From contig CAJTEX010000008.1 in NCBI GenBank assembly GCA_910575615.1, forward strand, positions 1-64,000: a stretch of DNA of 64,000 nucleotides, in the 5' to 3' direction. The notes under the pieces were generated by a model that had not been told where the DNA came from, did no database searches, and saw nothing but the letters and a program-made list of their open reading frames with translations. Shown piece by piece: positions 52,618 to 62,246 of the stretch (within the stretch, counting starts at the first letter, position 1; each line of letters begins with the position of its first letter). Both the position numbers and the translations under genes were made by a program. This stretch comes from Bacteroidales bacterium. GTDB taxonomy: Bacteria > Bacteroidota > Bacteroidia > Bacteroidales > Muribaculaceae.

Positions 52618-55084
52618 ATTTGTCGAGGTGGTGCTGCCCCTGCCGTTGCAGACCACATTCACCTACCGAGTCCCCCCTGAGATGCGTGCCCAGCCGATAG
52701 GGGTGGGGTACAGGGTCATTGTGCCTTTCGGACGCAAGAAATTCTACACCGGGATTGTAGTAGGGCTGCCGATGTCGGCCCCCGTCGGATATGAGATAAA
52801 GGAGATAGCGATGGTGATTGACGATTCACCTGTGGTCAGGAATCCGCAGCTCAGGTTATGGGATTGGGTGGCCGATTATTACCTGTGTTCGTCGGGCGAT
52901 GTCTACCGTGCGGCGGTGCCGTCGGGCATGAAAATCGAGAGCGAGACCTTTGTGGAGGTGAATCCTGATTTTGATTTCGCCACATTCCCGCTTAAGAATG
53001 AACTGGAAAATGAGATATACCAGCTTGTCGACCACCAGGAGCAGGCATCTGTCTCTGAAATCGTGAAGAAGACTGACCGGCGCGGCACTGCCGCCACGGT
53101 CAACCGCCTTGTCTCGCGGGGAGTGCTGATTGTGGCCGAAAAACTTGTCGAGAGGTATGTGGCCAAAAAGCAGGCTTGTGTGAGGCTTGCGCCCGGATTG
53201 TCTGAGGCGGAGGCGTTCTCGCTTGTGGGGTCGGCCCGCAAACAGGAGACCCTGCTGCTGGCGTTGCTCGACCTGTCACGGCAGGCGGCTCAGGCGGCGG
53301 GGCTGGAGGGGATGGCCACCGACATACCAAAAGACAGGCTTATGGAGCGGGCCGGGGTCAGCCCGGCTATCCTCTCGGCGATGGCCAAGAAGGGCATAAT
53401 CGAGCAATACACCATAGAAATCAACCGCTTCAGGTATGACGGGCGTCCGTTGAAGGGGCTGCCCACGCTGTCTGGACCGCAACAGGACGCGTTGGAGAAG
53501 ATTCACCTGCTCTGGAAAGAGAAAGATGTCAACCTGCTCCACGGGGTCACCTCCTCGGGCAAGACCGAGATTTACATACACCTGATAAACCATGTGCTGC
53601 GCCGTGGCGACCAGGTTTTGTATCTTGTGCCTGAAATCGCCCTGACGGCACAGCTTACCCGCAGGCTCCAGGAGGTCTTCGGCGAGAAGGTGGTGGTCTA
53701 TCACTCGAAGTTCTCCGACAACGAACGTGTCGACATATGGAAAAAGCTACTCACAAGCCATGAGCCCCTGGTGATACTCGGGGCGAGGTCGTCGGTGTTT
53801 CTTCCCTTCGCGCGCCTCGGGCTGGTGATTGTCGACGAGGAGCATGAAAGCTCATACAAGCAGTATGATCCCGCGCCGCGTTACAACGCCCGTGACGTGG
53901 CGATGGTGCTTGCCCGGTTCCACGGGGCTAAGACATTGCTCGGGTCTGCCACCCCAGCGGTCGAGACCTATTACAAGGCCAGCGAGGGGAAATTCGGGCT
54001 GGTGACCCTCTCCACCCGTTATGGTGATGTCGAGCTGCCGGAGATAGAGGTGGTTGACATGCGCCAGGCCCGCGACTCCAAGGAACTCCACGGGGCTTTC
54101 GCGCAAAAGACTATACGCCGGGCAAACGAGGCCCTGGCCGACGGCAAGCAGGTGATATTCTTCCAGAACAAGCGTGGCTACGCCCCGATGGTCAGGTGCC
54201 GGCAATGCGCGTGGGTGCCACGTTGCGAGAACTGCGATGTCTCGCTGACCTACCACCGCTCGATGCGTCAGCTCCAGTGTCACTATTGCGGGGCGGTCTA
54301 CTCGGTGCCGCAGGTGTGTCCGCAATGCAAGGAACCCGCGATTGAGGAAATCGGCTACGGCACAGAGAGGGTGGAGGATGAGCTGGCAGGTCTGTTGCCT
54401 GGTGTCACAATGTTGAGGATGGATCTCGATTCCACACGCAACAAGCATTCTCACGAGCAGATCATAGAGGCTTTCTCCGAGGGGAAAGCCGATGTGCTTG
54501 TTGGCACACAGATGGTCACCAAGGGGCTGGACTTCAAGGATGTGGAGATGGTGGGGGTGCTTAACGCCGACTCTGTCATCAATTTCCCCGACTTCCGGTC
54601 GGTCGAACGTGGGTTCAACATGCTCGAACAGGTGTCGGGACGAGCCGGCCGCAGTGATGGCCGCAAAGGGAGGGTGGTGGTGCAGACCTATGAGCCGTCT
54701 CACCTGATACTCCGCTATGTGGCCGCCCATGACTATGCCGGCTTCTACGGCTATGAAATCGAGGAGCGCAGGAAACATTTCTATCCGCCGTTCGTGAGGC
54801 TGATATATGTCTATATGAAACATCGCGACAGAGGGGTGCTGGCCAGGCTCGCCGACAACTACGCCTCTCGGTTGAGGCAGTTGCTCGGGGGACGGGTGTT
54901 CGGGCCAGACGAGCCTTCGGTGGCAAGGGTGCAGAACCTCTACATAAGGCGCCTTATGTTGAAAATCGAGGTAAACGCGTCAATATCGAAAATCAAGGAA
55001 CTGTTGCGCCAGACCTACCTTGAGCTACATTCCGACCCGGAGATGCGCCGGGCCATATTGTATTATGATGTCGACCCGCAATGA
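52607..55084 (+). CDS. priA: Primosomal helicase PriA
   Basis: This 825-residue helicase restarts stalled replication forks. The DNA-binding front (VVLPLPLQTTFTYRVPPEM, GYRVIVPFGRKKFYTGIV) is followed by helicase motifs LLHGVTSSGKTEIYIHLI (Walker A), LVIVDEEHESSYKQYDPAPRYNARDVAM (DEEH) and FFQNKRGYAPMVRCRQCAWVPRC. The zinc-binding cysteines are in CENCDVSLTYH, CHYCGAVYSVPQVCPQC. The helicase C-part includes GTQMVTKGLDFKDV. It starts within the end of the previous gene. Confidence 0.96.
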   Translation: MASEFVEVVLPLPLQTTFTYRVPPEMRAQPIGVGYRVIVPFGRKKFYTGIVVGLPMSAPVGYEIKEIAMVIDDSPVVRNPQLRLWDWVADYYLCSSGDVYRAAVPSGMKIESETFVEVNPDFDFATFPLKNELENEIYQLVDHQEQASVSEIVKKTDRRGTAATVNRLVSRGVLIVAEKLVERYVAKKQACVRLAPGLSEAEAFSLVGSARKQETLLLALLDLSRQAAQAAGLEGMATDIPKDRLMERAGVSPAILSAMAKKGIIEQYTIEINRFRYDGRPLKGLPTLSGPQQDALEKIHLLWKEKDVNLLHGVTSSGKTEIYIHLINHVLRRGDQVLYLVPEIALTAQLTRRLQEVFGEKVVVYHSKFSDNERVDIWKKLLTSHEPLVILGARSSVFLPFARLGLVIVDEEHESSYKQYDPAPRYNARDVAMVLARFHGAKTLLGSATPAVETYYKASEGKFGLVTLSTRYGDVELPEIEVVDMRQARDSKELHGAFAQKTIRRANEALADGKQVIFFQNKRGYAPMVRCRQCAWVPRCENCDVSLTYHRSMRQLQCHYCGAVYSVPQVCPQCKEPAIEEIGYGTERVEDELAGLLPGVTMLRMDLDSTRNKHSHEQIIEAFSEGKADVLVGTQMVTKGLDFKDVEMVGVLNADSVINFPDFRSVERGFNMLEQVSGRAGRSDGRKGRVVVQTYEPSHLILRYVAAHDYAGFYGYEIEERRKHFYPPFVRLIYVYMKHRDRGVLARLADNYASRLRQLLGGRVFGPDEPSVARVQNLYIRRLMLKIEVNASISKIKELLRQTYLELHSDPEMRRAILYYDVDPQ

Positions 55085-55224
55085 TAAGGTAGGCGCGCCA
55101 AATGGCAAGTATCGCCAGCAAGGTGATGAGTGAAAAAAAGTTGTTATGGATGGCTCTTTTTTTCGTGGCGAAGCGTGAAATCTTGCTTGAATTTGTTAAT
55201 TTTGTAGCAGAATTGTCTCCGACG

Positions 55225-56082
55225 ATGAAAGTGAATGGATTGAAACGGCTCCTGTTGGTCGCGGCGGTCGCCCTTGCCGGGGTGTTGTCGCCCTGCGACG
55301 TGTCCCCGAAATCTGTCGGGAAATCCGGAGAAAAGAAATTCACCCTGTGTCTCGACCCGGGTCACGGAGGAAAGGACTTTGGTTGCATCGGGTCCAAGAC
55401 CAATGAGAAGACAATCGTGCTGAGGGTGGCCACAAGGGTCAAGAAACTTGTGGAGAAGCATCTGGCCGATTATGCCGATGTGGTGATGACACGCGACGGT
55501 GATTACTTCGTCACCCTGCAGGGGCGCGCCGACATCGCCAACCAGGCCCACAGCGACCTGTTTGTCTCCATCCATGTCAACTCGGTGGCCAAGAGCAACA
55601 AGCGGCGCAAGACCATAGCCGGAAGCCAGGTCTACACTCTCGGGCTCCACAAGACGGCAGAGAACCTCGCCGTGGCAAAGCGCGAGAACGCGGCTATGGA
55701 CTTCGAGCCTGACAACAAGGCCAATTACGCCGGTTTCAACCCCAACTCTCTCGAAGGTGACATACTTTTCGAGCTGACCCAGAGCCGCCGTATGGACCAG
55801 AGCATCGAGCTTGCCGACGCCATCCACCACAACCTGTCGGTGAAAGCCTCGCGCAAGCAGATGGGTGTCAGGCAGGCCGGATTCTGGGTGCTTTGGGCCA
55901 CCTCTATGCCGGCTGTGCTTGTAGAGCTTGACTTCATATGCAACCCCGACAGCGAGGCGTTCCTTGCCTCTGACAAAGGGTGTGACCAGATGGCCGAGGC
56001 CATCTACAATGCCTTCAGCTGTTACCTCAACACATATGGGCCTGCTCTCCTCGACAGGGATGTGAAGGCCCGGATTCTATGA
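55225..56082 (+). CDS. N-acetylmuramoyl-L-alanine amidase (AmiC type)
   Basis: ATG 55225 is preferred: it begins a signal sequence (LKRLLLVAAVALAGVLSPC). A -7 box-like TAATTTTG at 55197-55204 also lies upstream of it, which rules out the longer frame from 55102. The catalytic part carries LCLDPGHGGKDFGCIG (His), KTIVLRVATRVKKLVEKHL, ANQAHSDLFVSIHVNSV (His), RENAAMDFEPD and VLVELDFICNPDSEAFL (Glu), the Zn-amidase pattern. It splits the bond between muramic acid and peptide during septation. About 285 residues. Followed by the MlaD gene. Confidence 0.9.
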   Translation: MKVNGLKRLLLVAAVALAGVLSPCDVSPKSVGKSGEKKFTLCLDPGHGGKDFGCIGSKTNEKTIVLRVATRVKKLVEKHLADYADVVMTRDGDYFVTLQGRADIANQAHSDLFVSIHVNSVAKSNKRRKTIAGSQVYTLGLHKTAENLAVAKRENAAMDFEPDNKANYAGFNPNSLEGDILFELTQSRRMDQSIELADAIHHNLSVKASRKQMGVRQAGFWVLWATSMPAVLVELDFICNPDSEAFLASDKGCDQMAEAIYNAFSCYLNTYGPALLDRDVKARIL

Positions 56083-56149
56083 AACGGGGCGCGGTACGGA
56101 ATAAACGACCTAACCTCAGCCCAACTAAAACGAACAAGTAGAAAAGACA

Positions 56150-57046
56150 ATGAACAACGTAAAGAAAGAAGTGACGATAGGCTTGTGTGCCGTGGTGGCG
56201 CTCGCCGTTCTCTTTTTCGGAATTGAATTCCTTAAGGGCGTGAATGTGTTCAAGCCCGCTAATTTCTATACCGCGTCATACACCAATGTCGCCGGCCTGC
56301 AGGTGTCGGCTCCTGTTACCCTCAACGGCCTGAAAATAGGCCAGGTGAGGGAAATCAGGTATGAATATGACAATCCCGGCCATGTGGCTGTGGAGCTGAG
56401 CCTCGACAAAGAGCTGCGTGTGCCCGTCGGCTCCAAGGCTGTGATCGAGCAGGACCTGCTCGGCACATCCACCGTGGCCCTCCACCTGTCAGACTCCAAA
56501 GAGTTCCACAAAGTCGGAAACAAGCTGATTGGCGAGACCGCCGCCGGAATGCTCGACGGGGTTTCGGGCGACCTTATGCCCAAGCTCAACGCCATGTTGC
56601 CCAAGGTAGACACATTGCTGACCAACATCAACCGCCTCGTGGCCAATCCGGCCTTGCAGACCTCAATCACCCGCCTGGATGACATCACACTGCAGCTCGA
56701 CGGCACAATGAGGTCTGTCAACCGCACTGTTGGGCAACTCCCCCCGGTGGTAAGGAATGTCGAAGGCATCACCACCAACGTCAACACAATCACCGCCGAC
56801 CTGGCTGTGCTTTCCGGCCAGCTTAAGACACTCCCGGTCGACTCGCTGCTCGACAACATGATGGTGGTGTCGGAAAACCTCAAGGCACTCTCCGCCGAGC
56901 TTGACAACCCCAACTCAACTCTCGGCGCGCTGACCCACGACCGTCAGCTATACGACAATCTCTCCGCCGCGTCAGCCTCTCTCGACTCGCTGCTTATCGA
57001 TGTCAAGCGCAATCCAAAACGCTATATCTCGATAAAGCTGCTGTGA
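56150..57046 (+). CDS. mlaD: MlaD-family (MCE domain) protein
   Basis: This 298-residue protein has an N-terminal membrane helix (VTIGLCAVVALAVLFFGIEFL) and an MCE domain (YTNVAGLQVSAPVTLNGLKIGQVREIRYEYDNPGHVAVELSL... KAVIEQDLLGTSTVAL). A coiled and helical C-part follows (LMPKLNAMLPKVDTLLTNINRLVANPALQTSITRLDD). MlaD shuttles phospholipids between membranes with an ABC complex. The usual MlaE/MlaF neighbours are not in this window. Confidence 0.9.
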   Translation: MNNVKKEVTIGLCAVVALAVLFFGIEFLKGVNVFKPANFYTASYTNVAGLQVSAPVTLNGLKIGQVREIRYEYDNPGHVAVELSLDKELRVPVGSKAVIEQDLLGTSTVALHLSDSKEFHKVGNKLIGETAAGMLDGVSGDLMPKLNAMLPKVDTLLTNINRLVANPALQTSITRLDDITLQLDGTMRSVNRTVGQLPPVVRNVEGITTNVNTITADLAVLSGQLKTLPVDSLLDNMMVVSENLKALSAELDNPNSTLGALTHDRQLYDNLSAASASLDSLLIDVKRNPKRYISIKLL

Positions 57047-57105
57047 CCACGACAATCTGAAAAAATATATCTTACTCACATAATACCGACCAATAATCGA
57101 TACCT

Positions 57106-59784
57106 ATGATCCTTTCATTTAATGTCGACTACCGCACAAACTGGGGTGAGGCCCTCTACCTGACGGCTGACATACCCCAGCTCGGCAATGGCGACCACGC
57201 GAAAGCCATAAAGCTTGAATTATACGGCGAGCAGACCTGGAAAGCCCAGGTAGAGATCCCCGATGACACTCCCGATTTCAAATACGCTTACTTCGTGAAG
57301 CATGAAAACGGGTATGAGAAAAACGAGTGGGGCCATGGCCATCTTTTCCGTTCAGGCGAAGGGGTCAAGTCCTATGAAATCTTCGACCGATGGCAAGACC
57401 AGCCCTGGGACAAGCCTTTCTACTCGGTGGTGTTCACCGATTGCGTGTGCCGTCGCGAAGGCCGCGCGATGCCTCCCAAGGTTGAGGCCGCCGCGATGCT
57501 GCTGAGCTGCGACGCTCCTATGGTGGCCCCCGACGAGGTGCTGGCTGTTTCTGGCGGATGCGACGCCATGGGCAACTGGGATCCCGCCAAAGCTGTCGTG
57601 ATGAGCGACGCATTCTTCCCCACATGGAGCTGCTCGCTTCCCCTCGACCAATTCCCCGAAGAGGTTGAATACAAGTTCCTTATCCTCAAGAAGAATAGCG
57701 GCAATGTCGTATGCTGGGAGGGTTGCGACAATCGCCGGATGATTGTCGAACCCGCCACAAAGGGTGAGTGCATGACAGTGGCCGGCATAAGGTTTGTCAA
57801 CCCCAAGACCCCGTGGCGCGGAGCCGGTGTGGCCATACCGGTGTTCTCCCTCAGGTCGGAGGAAGACTTCGGCGTAGGTGAATTTTACGACATCAAGATG
57901 CTTGTCGACTGGGCTGCCAAGACCGGCCAGCGGTTCATCCAGATGCTCCCCATCAATGACACCACGATGACCCATACCTGGACCGACTCGTATCCCTACA
58001 AGGCCAACTCCATTTTCGCCCTCCATCCGATGTATCTTCGTCTCAAGGAGATGGGGACACTCTCTGACAAGGAGCGCCAGGCTTACTACGACAATCTTGC
58101 CAAGGAGCTTAACGCCCTTGAGGAGGTCGACTATGAAAGGGTCAACAACGCCAAGATCGCCTACACCCGCGAGTTGTTTGCCGAAGTAGGAGAGAAATCG
58201 TGCAAGGCCCCGATGTTCCGCAAGTTCGTCAAGGAGAATGCCTCATGGCTGATTCCCTATGCGGCTTTCTGTGTGTTGCGCGACCGCAACGGCTCTGCCG
58301 ACTTCTCGAAATGGGGCGAGTACGCCGAGTATGACGAGACCGCCGTGGCGGACTTCGTCAAGGAGAACCAGTGCGACATCAACTATGTATGCTGGATTCA
58401 GTATCACCTCGACAAGCAGATGCGCGCGGTTCGCGACTATGCCCATGCCCACGGGGTGGCCATAAAGGGCGACATCCCCATCGGCATCTCCCGCAACAGT
58501 GTCGACGCGTGGATTTCCCCCCGCCTGTTCAACCTCGACTGCCAGGCCGGCGCGCCGCCGGATGATTTCTCTGTGCTTGGCCAGAACTGGGGACTCCCGA
58601 CATACAACTGGGAGGAGATGAACCGCGACGGCTTCGCCTGGTGGAAGGCCCGTTTCCGCAAGATGGCCGAGTATTTCGACGTTTACCGCATCGACCATGT
58701 GCTTGGATTCTTCCGCATATGGCAGATTCCCATAGACCAGCTCCACGGTCTGCTCGGTGTGTTCAACCCCGCTCTCCCGTTCCATCCCGACGAGCTCCGC
58801 AACAGCTACGACTTTTGGCTGGATGTCGACCTGCAGACCACGCCCTACATAATGGACTACTTCCTGAATGATTTCTTCGGGGAGTACACCGACGAGGCCC
58901 GCGACCGCTTCCTGGTTGATGCCGGTTACGGACGCTACCGTCTGCGTCCTGAGTTCGCGACCCAGCGCCAGGTGGCCGACTACTTCGCCACTCAGCCTGC
59001 CGACGACAAGAACGCCCGCCTGTGCAATGCCCTGCAAGGGCTTATCGACCAGGTGCTGTTTGTCGAAGACCCGTATGAGAAGGGGAAATACCATCCGCGC
59101 ATCTCGGCCCAGTACACTTACATCTACCGCTCGCTGACCGATTATGAGCGCTGGTGTTTCGACCGCCTCTACAATGACTTCTACTACCACCGTCACAACG
59201 ACTTCTGGTATGGCAAGGCAATGTGGAAGCTTCCCCCCATCATCGACGCTACCGACATGCTCACCTGCGCCGAAGACCTCGGCATGATTCCCGATTGCGT
59301 GCCCGCCGTCATGAGTGCCCTTGAGATTCTGACACTTGACATACAGCGCATGCCCAAGAACCCCCGCGAGGAGTTCGGCAATCCGGCCCACTATCCCTAT
59401 TACACTGTCTGCACGACTTCGACACATGACATGTCGGGCATCCGCCAGTGGTGGGAGGCTGACCGCGACGCGACCCGGCGTTTCTACAACAACATCCTCC
59501 ATGAGGGGGGTGAGGCTCCGTTCTTCGCTGAGCCTTGGGTGTGTGAGAAGATAGTGGAAAGCCATCTCAATTCCCCCGCGATGCTCTGCATCCTCCCGCT
59601 GCAAGACTGGCTGTCGATTGACGGCACCGTGCGCCGCGAGAATCCCTACAAGGAGCAGATCAACGAACCCGCCAGGAACCCCCATTACTGGCGTTACCGT
59701 ATGCACCTCACCCTTGAGGATCTCCTTGGTGAGGAGCTTTACAACCGTCGGGTGGAGAATCTTGTGACCTCTTCCGGCCGATAA
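57106..59784 (+). CDS. malQ: 4-alpha-glucanotransferase with two starch-binding modules
   Basis: This 892-residue enzyme rearranges maltodextrins. The front 270 residues hold two CBM20-like modules (ILSFNVDYRTNWGEALYLTADIPQLGNGDHAKAI, then LLSCDAPMVAPDEVLAVSGGCDAMGNWDPAKAV). The GH77 part has GVAIPVFSLRSEEDFGVGEFYDIKMLVDWAAKTGQRFIQMLPINDT, GDIPIGISRNSVDAW, VYRIDHVLGFFRIW (Asp nucleophile in RIDHVLG) and EDLGMIPDCVPAVM (acid Glu). The C-terminus (EDLLGEELYNRRVENLV) is intact and overlaps the ClC gene by 77 bases. Confidence 0.94.
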   Translation: MILSFNVDYRTNWGEALYLTADIPQLGNGDHAKAIKLELYGEQTWKAQVEIPDDTPDFKYAYFVKHENGYEKNEWGHGHLFRSGEGVKSYEIFDRWQDQPWDKPFYSVVFTDCVCRREGRAMPPKVEAAAMLLSCDAPMVAPDEVLAVSGGCDAMGNWDPAKAVVMSDAFFPTWSCSLPLDQFPEEVEYKFLILKKNSGNVVCWEGCDNRRMIVEPATKGECMTVAGIRFVNPKTPWRGAGVAIPVFSLRSEEDFGVGEFYDIKMLVDWAAKTGQRFIQMLPINDTTMTHTWTDSYPYKANSIFALHPMYLRLKEMGTLSDKERQAYYDNLAKELNALEEVDYERVNNAKIAYTRELFAEVGEKSCKAPMFRKFVKENASWLIPYAAFCVLRDRNGSADFSKWGEYAEYDETAVADFVKENQCDINYVCWIQYHLDKQMRAVRDYAHAHGVAIKGDIPIGISRNSVDAWISPRLFNLDCQAGAPPDDFSVLGQNWGLPTYNWEEMNRDGFAWWKARFRKMAEYFDVYRIDHVLGFFRIWQIPIDQLHGLLGVFNPALPFHPDELRNSYDFWLDVDLQTTPYIMDYFLNDFFGEYTDEARDRFLVDAGYGRYRLRPEFATQRQVADYFATQPADDKNARLCNALQGLIDQVLFVEDPYEKGKYHPRISAQYTYIYRSLTDYERWCFDRLYNDFYYHRHNDFWYGKAMWKLPPIIDATDMLTCAEDLGMIPDCVPAVMSALEILTLDIQRMPKNPREEFGNPAHYPYYTVCTTSTHDMSGIRQWWEADRDATRRFYNNILHEGGEAPFFAEPWVCEKIVESHLNSPAMLCILPLQDWLSIDGTVRRENPYKEQINEPARNPHYWRYRMHLTLEDLLGEELYNRRVENLVTSSGR

Positions 59785-61234
59785 ATTTCACCGTACATAC
59801 CGTAAGGTAGGATATGCTGGCGACTATGGCCACGGGCATGAACTGTCCGTAGCCGATAGTCGCCATTTCTGTGACAAGGAACATAGCCATCAGCGGGGCC
59901 CTGACGGCTCCGGCGAGTATTCCGGCCATCCCCATGAACACATAGTCGGGCACATCGAGGGCCACACCGCAATAGCTGTCGAGCATATAGGCGTAAAAGA
60001 ACCCGATCACACTGCCAATCATGATTGTGGGCGCGAAGTCGCCTGCCACCCCTCCTCCGTCGTTGGTCGCGGCTGTGGCGAAACTTTTCACGGCCATTAT
60101 GCAGAACGCACCGATGAGAAGCACGGACGGGGTCGGATGTGAACCGCTCAGCATGCCTCCGGCCAGCAGCTTGTCCCAGTCTCCGCCGAGGAGGTCGGCC
60201 CCGAGCCCGTAGCCCTCGCCATACAGCGGAGGAAAAAGAAATATCAGGCAACCGACCGAGAGGCCTGCGACAATGTTTTTCAGCCACGGATTGTGGATTT
60301 TCCCGAGCCATCCGGCTACCGCCTCCATTGTCGACGCGTAATATGACGAGTATAGCCCGCATATTACACCGAAAAGCAACAACAGAGGGAAGTAGTCGAA
60401 AGAGAGTGGGGCAGCGTCATTGAAAGGGATGTCGGCTGTGCCCCCAGACAGCAGGTAGGCGGTAGTGGTTGAGGCGATGCTCGCCACAAACAGGGCGGCG
60501 ACAGCAGAGGTGGTCAGCTCTATGCCTATCACTTCGATTGAGAAAAGCACGCCGCCTACCGGAGCCTTGAATATGCCGGCGATTCCGGCCCCGGCTCCGA
60601 TGGCGGTGAGCATCCTTACCTTGTCCGGGGAAATCCTGAACAGTGAGCCGATGTTGCTCCCTATCGCCGCCCCGGAATAGGCGACCGGGCCTTCCGAGCC
60701 GGCAGAGCCTCCGAAACCAAGAGTTATGATGCAGGCCAGTATCGGGTTGTAGGTGATTGACAACGGCAGGTAGCAGCGGTCGCGCAGGAAATCCTGTCGC
60801 AGACGGTCATCACCGTGGGAAATTTCCTGGTGGATGACATATCGCTGGTATATGCCTACCAGTATGAGTCCGGCAACGGGGAGGAGTATCAGCCACCAGT
60901 TTAGACTGTCGGCCTTGAAGCAACCTGTGACGAATTTGCTGAATGTGGCTATGCCCCATTTGAGCAGATAGGCGGCCACACCGGTCAATATGCCTGTCAG
61001 CAGGGCCACTGCCATCATGGTGGCAGATCCCGGGTCGCGTGTGTCAAGCGCCTGTATTTCCTCGGAGGTGATGGAAGGGTGGCGTTGTGTGATGGTCTGG
61101 CCGTAGCCGGTCACATCGTCGCGTTTGACGGGTGGATACAGGAATTTCTGCAGGAAACGCGCGATGCCTTTTCCTCCTTTGAATCCGCCACAGGTTCGGT
61201 GGTCTGTTTGCCGGTTTCTGCGTTCATCCCTCAT
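59708..61234 (-). CDS. ClC-family chloride channel or H+/Cl- exchanger
   Basis: This 508-residue membrane protein has many helices. The gating-glutamate motif is FGGSAGSEGPVAYSGAAIGSNIG, with VRMLTAIGAGAGIAGIFKAPVGGVLFSIEVIG and FATAATNDGGGVAGDFAPTIMIGSVIGFFYAYML (GxFxP). The first GSGIP motif is not apparent. There is no CBS domain at the end. It moves chloride, with or without protons, across the inner membrane. The 3' end overlaps the 3' end of malQ on the opposite strand, a convergent overlap of 77 bases. Confidence 0.9.
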   Translation of the reverse strand: MRDERRNRQTDHRTCGGFKGGKGIARFLQKFLYPPVKRDDVTGYGQTITQRHPSITSEEIQALDTRDPGSATMMAVALLTGILTGVAAYLLKWGIATFSKFVTGCFKADSLNWWLILLPVAGLILVGIYQRYVIHQEISHGDDRLRQDFLRDRCYLPLSITYNPILACIITLGFGGSAGSEGPVAYSGAAIGSNIGSLFRISPDKVRMLTAIGAGAGIAGIFKAPVGGVLFSIEVIGIELTTSAVAALFVASIASTTTAYLLSGGTADIPFNDAAPLSFDYFPLLLLFGVICGLYSSYYASTMEAVAGWLGKIHNPWLKNIVAGLSVGCLIFLFPPLYGEGYGLGADLLGGDWDKLLAGGMLSGSHPTPSVLLIGAFCIMAVKSFATAATNDGGGVAGDFAPTIMIGSVIGFFYAYMLDSYCGVALDVPDYVFMGMAGILAGAVRAPLMAMFLVTEMATIGYGQFMPVAIVASISYLTVCTVKFIGRKRSQDSPPDGCKAPHQGDPQG

Positions 61235-61264
61235 AGTATTATTAACCCGCCAGCGGGTAAATGG

Positions 61265-61337
61265 TTTTCCCAGGCGTGGCGGTTGCCTGGGAAAAAAAGA
61301 ACCTGTCGCCCGGCTGACACCAGGTGGCAGGTTTTTC
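61265..61337. terminator. Two tandem hairpins between the ClC and thioredoxin-like genes
   Basis: TTTTCCCAGGC/GCCTGGGAAAA at 61265-61295, then AACCTG...CAGGTT at 61310-61333 with a T-run on either side. Confidence 0.7.
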
Positions 61338-61365
61338 TGTTGGGAATGAATGTACGTCTGTTTTG

Positions 61366-61944
61366 TCAGATGGACGCGAGGAGCATGCGCAGCGTGTCCT
61401 CGTCAGGGTCAGCCATCACAAGTTTCCCTTCCGGGTCGATTATGAATGCCCTGAGTCCGTTGTTCATTTCAAAAGCGTCGCAAAGGCGTTTTATTTCCTC
61501 TTTGGATTTTACCCTCGTCTGCGAGCTCTCAAGAAGATTGTCAATGCTGACTATCTCACTCATCAGCGGTTCGGACTGGTCGAAATTGACCGACAATACT
61601 TCTACTTTGGTTTTGTTGCCGAGAGAATAGACTCCGGCAGGAGTCTTGAATTCAATTTCAGCGTCATCGCCGCGATTGCCATCGGAGTTGTCGCCATTGC
61701 CTGATTTCACAATCGAGGCGATCTTGTTCTGGGTAAGACGCGACACGGGGTCGGTGGTCGACCAGAAAGACAGCACAACCCATTTACCTCGCATGGCTTC
61801 GAGAGCCTGGCTGGCTCCATGCCGTTCCACGACGACTGCGGGAGCCTCTTTTCCATAGGCGGCCACACGTCGGTCATCGACTGCAGCCGAGAGCGAGGTA
61901 AACAAAATGGCGAAGGCGGCAATGAGAATCATTGTCTTCTTCAT
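61366..61944 (-). CDS. Thioredoxin-like protein lacking both active-site cysteines
   Basis: This 192-residue protein has a signal peptide (ILIAAFAILFTSLSAA) and the scaffold of a TlpA-type domain: KEAPAVVVERHGASQALEAMRGKWVVLSFWSTTDPVSRLTQNKI, then KVEVLSVNFDQSEPLMSEIV, and GLRAFIIDPEGKLVMADPD. Where CxxC would sit the sequence is WSTTDPVS, so it cannot act as a redox enzyme. It may be a binding or chaperone form. A strong promoter lies upstream at 62.1 kb. Confidence 0.75.
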   Translation of the reverse strand: MKKTMILIAAFAILFTSLSAAVDDRRVAAYGKEAPAVVVERHGASQALEAMRGKWVVLSFWSTTDPVSRLTQNKIASIVKSGNGDNSDGNRGDDAEIEFKTPAGVYSLGNKTKVEVLSVNFDQSEPLMSEIVSIDNLLESSQTRVKSKEEIKRLCDAFEMNNGLRAFIIDPEGKLVMADPDEDTLRMLLASI

Positions 61945-62081
61945 TACATTTTGTTGAGGTTCATAATTAAGGAAACCATCATGCGGGTGGCATTTTTACT
62001 GGGTATGACCCTCGGGTTTCCTTGCCGATTTTCGGCACGGATGACACCTCTGTGGCATCCACTTATTTACTCTTTCGTTTG

Positions 62082-62114
62082 CAAAGTTACGAAAATAACA
62101 CGAGATGGCCAAAA
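62082..62114 (-). promoter_or_regulatory. Promoter of the thioredoxin-like gene
   Basis: On the minus strand TTTTG (62114-62110), 20 bases, then TAACTTTG (62089-62082), a full consensus match with about 140 bases of leader. Confidence 0.65.
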
Positions 62115-62156
62115 TTAGTTCATTAGCAATCACGCAATTACGGTTTTTTAGCAATT

Positions 62157-62192
62157 AAAATCGCCCTTCTGTACCATCAGGAGGGCGATTTT
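62157..62192 (-). terminator. Hairpin after the truncated TonB receptor
   Basis: AAAATCGCCCTTCTG pairs with a complement ending in CGATTTT (one mismatch), with A/T ends on both sides. On the minus strand it lies after the receptor fragment. Confidence 0.75.
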
Positions 62193-62246
62193 GAAGGTAA
62201 TGTTAAAATGGGTTAATACGGCATCGTGAAGGGGTTGAAACATATG

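Larger units (their letters stand above)
61945..62246. other. Spacer of about 300 bases with promoter and terminator
   Basis: Contains the minus-strand promoter at 62.1 kb and the hairpin at 62157-62192. No gene is supported. Confidence 0.6.

Noticed and set aside
55102-55224. Upstream in-frame start for the amidase
   Set aside because: A promoter-like TAATTTTG lies between it and the accepted start, and the added residues hide the signal peptide.
58243-59706. A 487-codon minus-strand frame over malQ
   Set aside because: It is antisense to a complete GH77 enzyme and has no recognisable domain; the high GC content keeps the antisense frame open.
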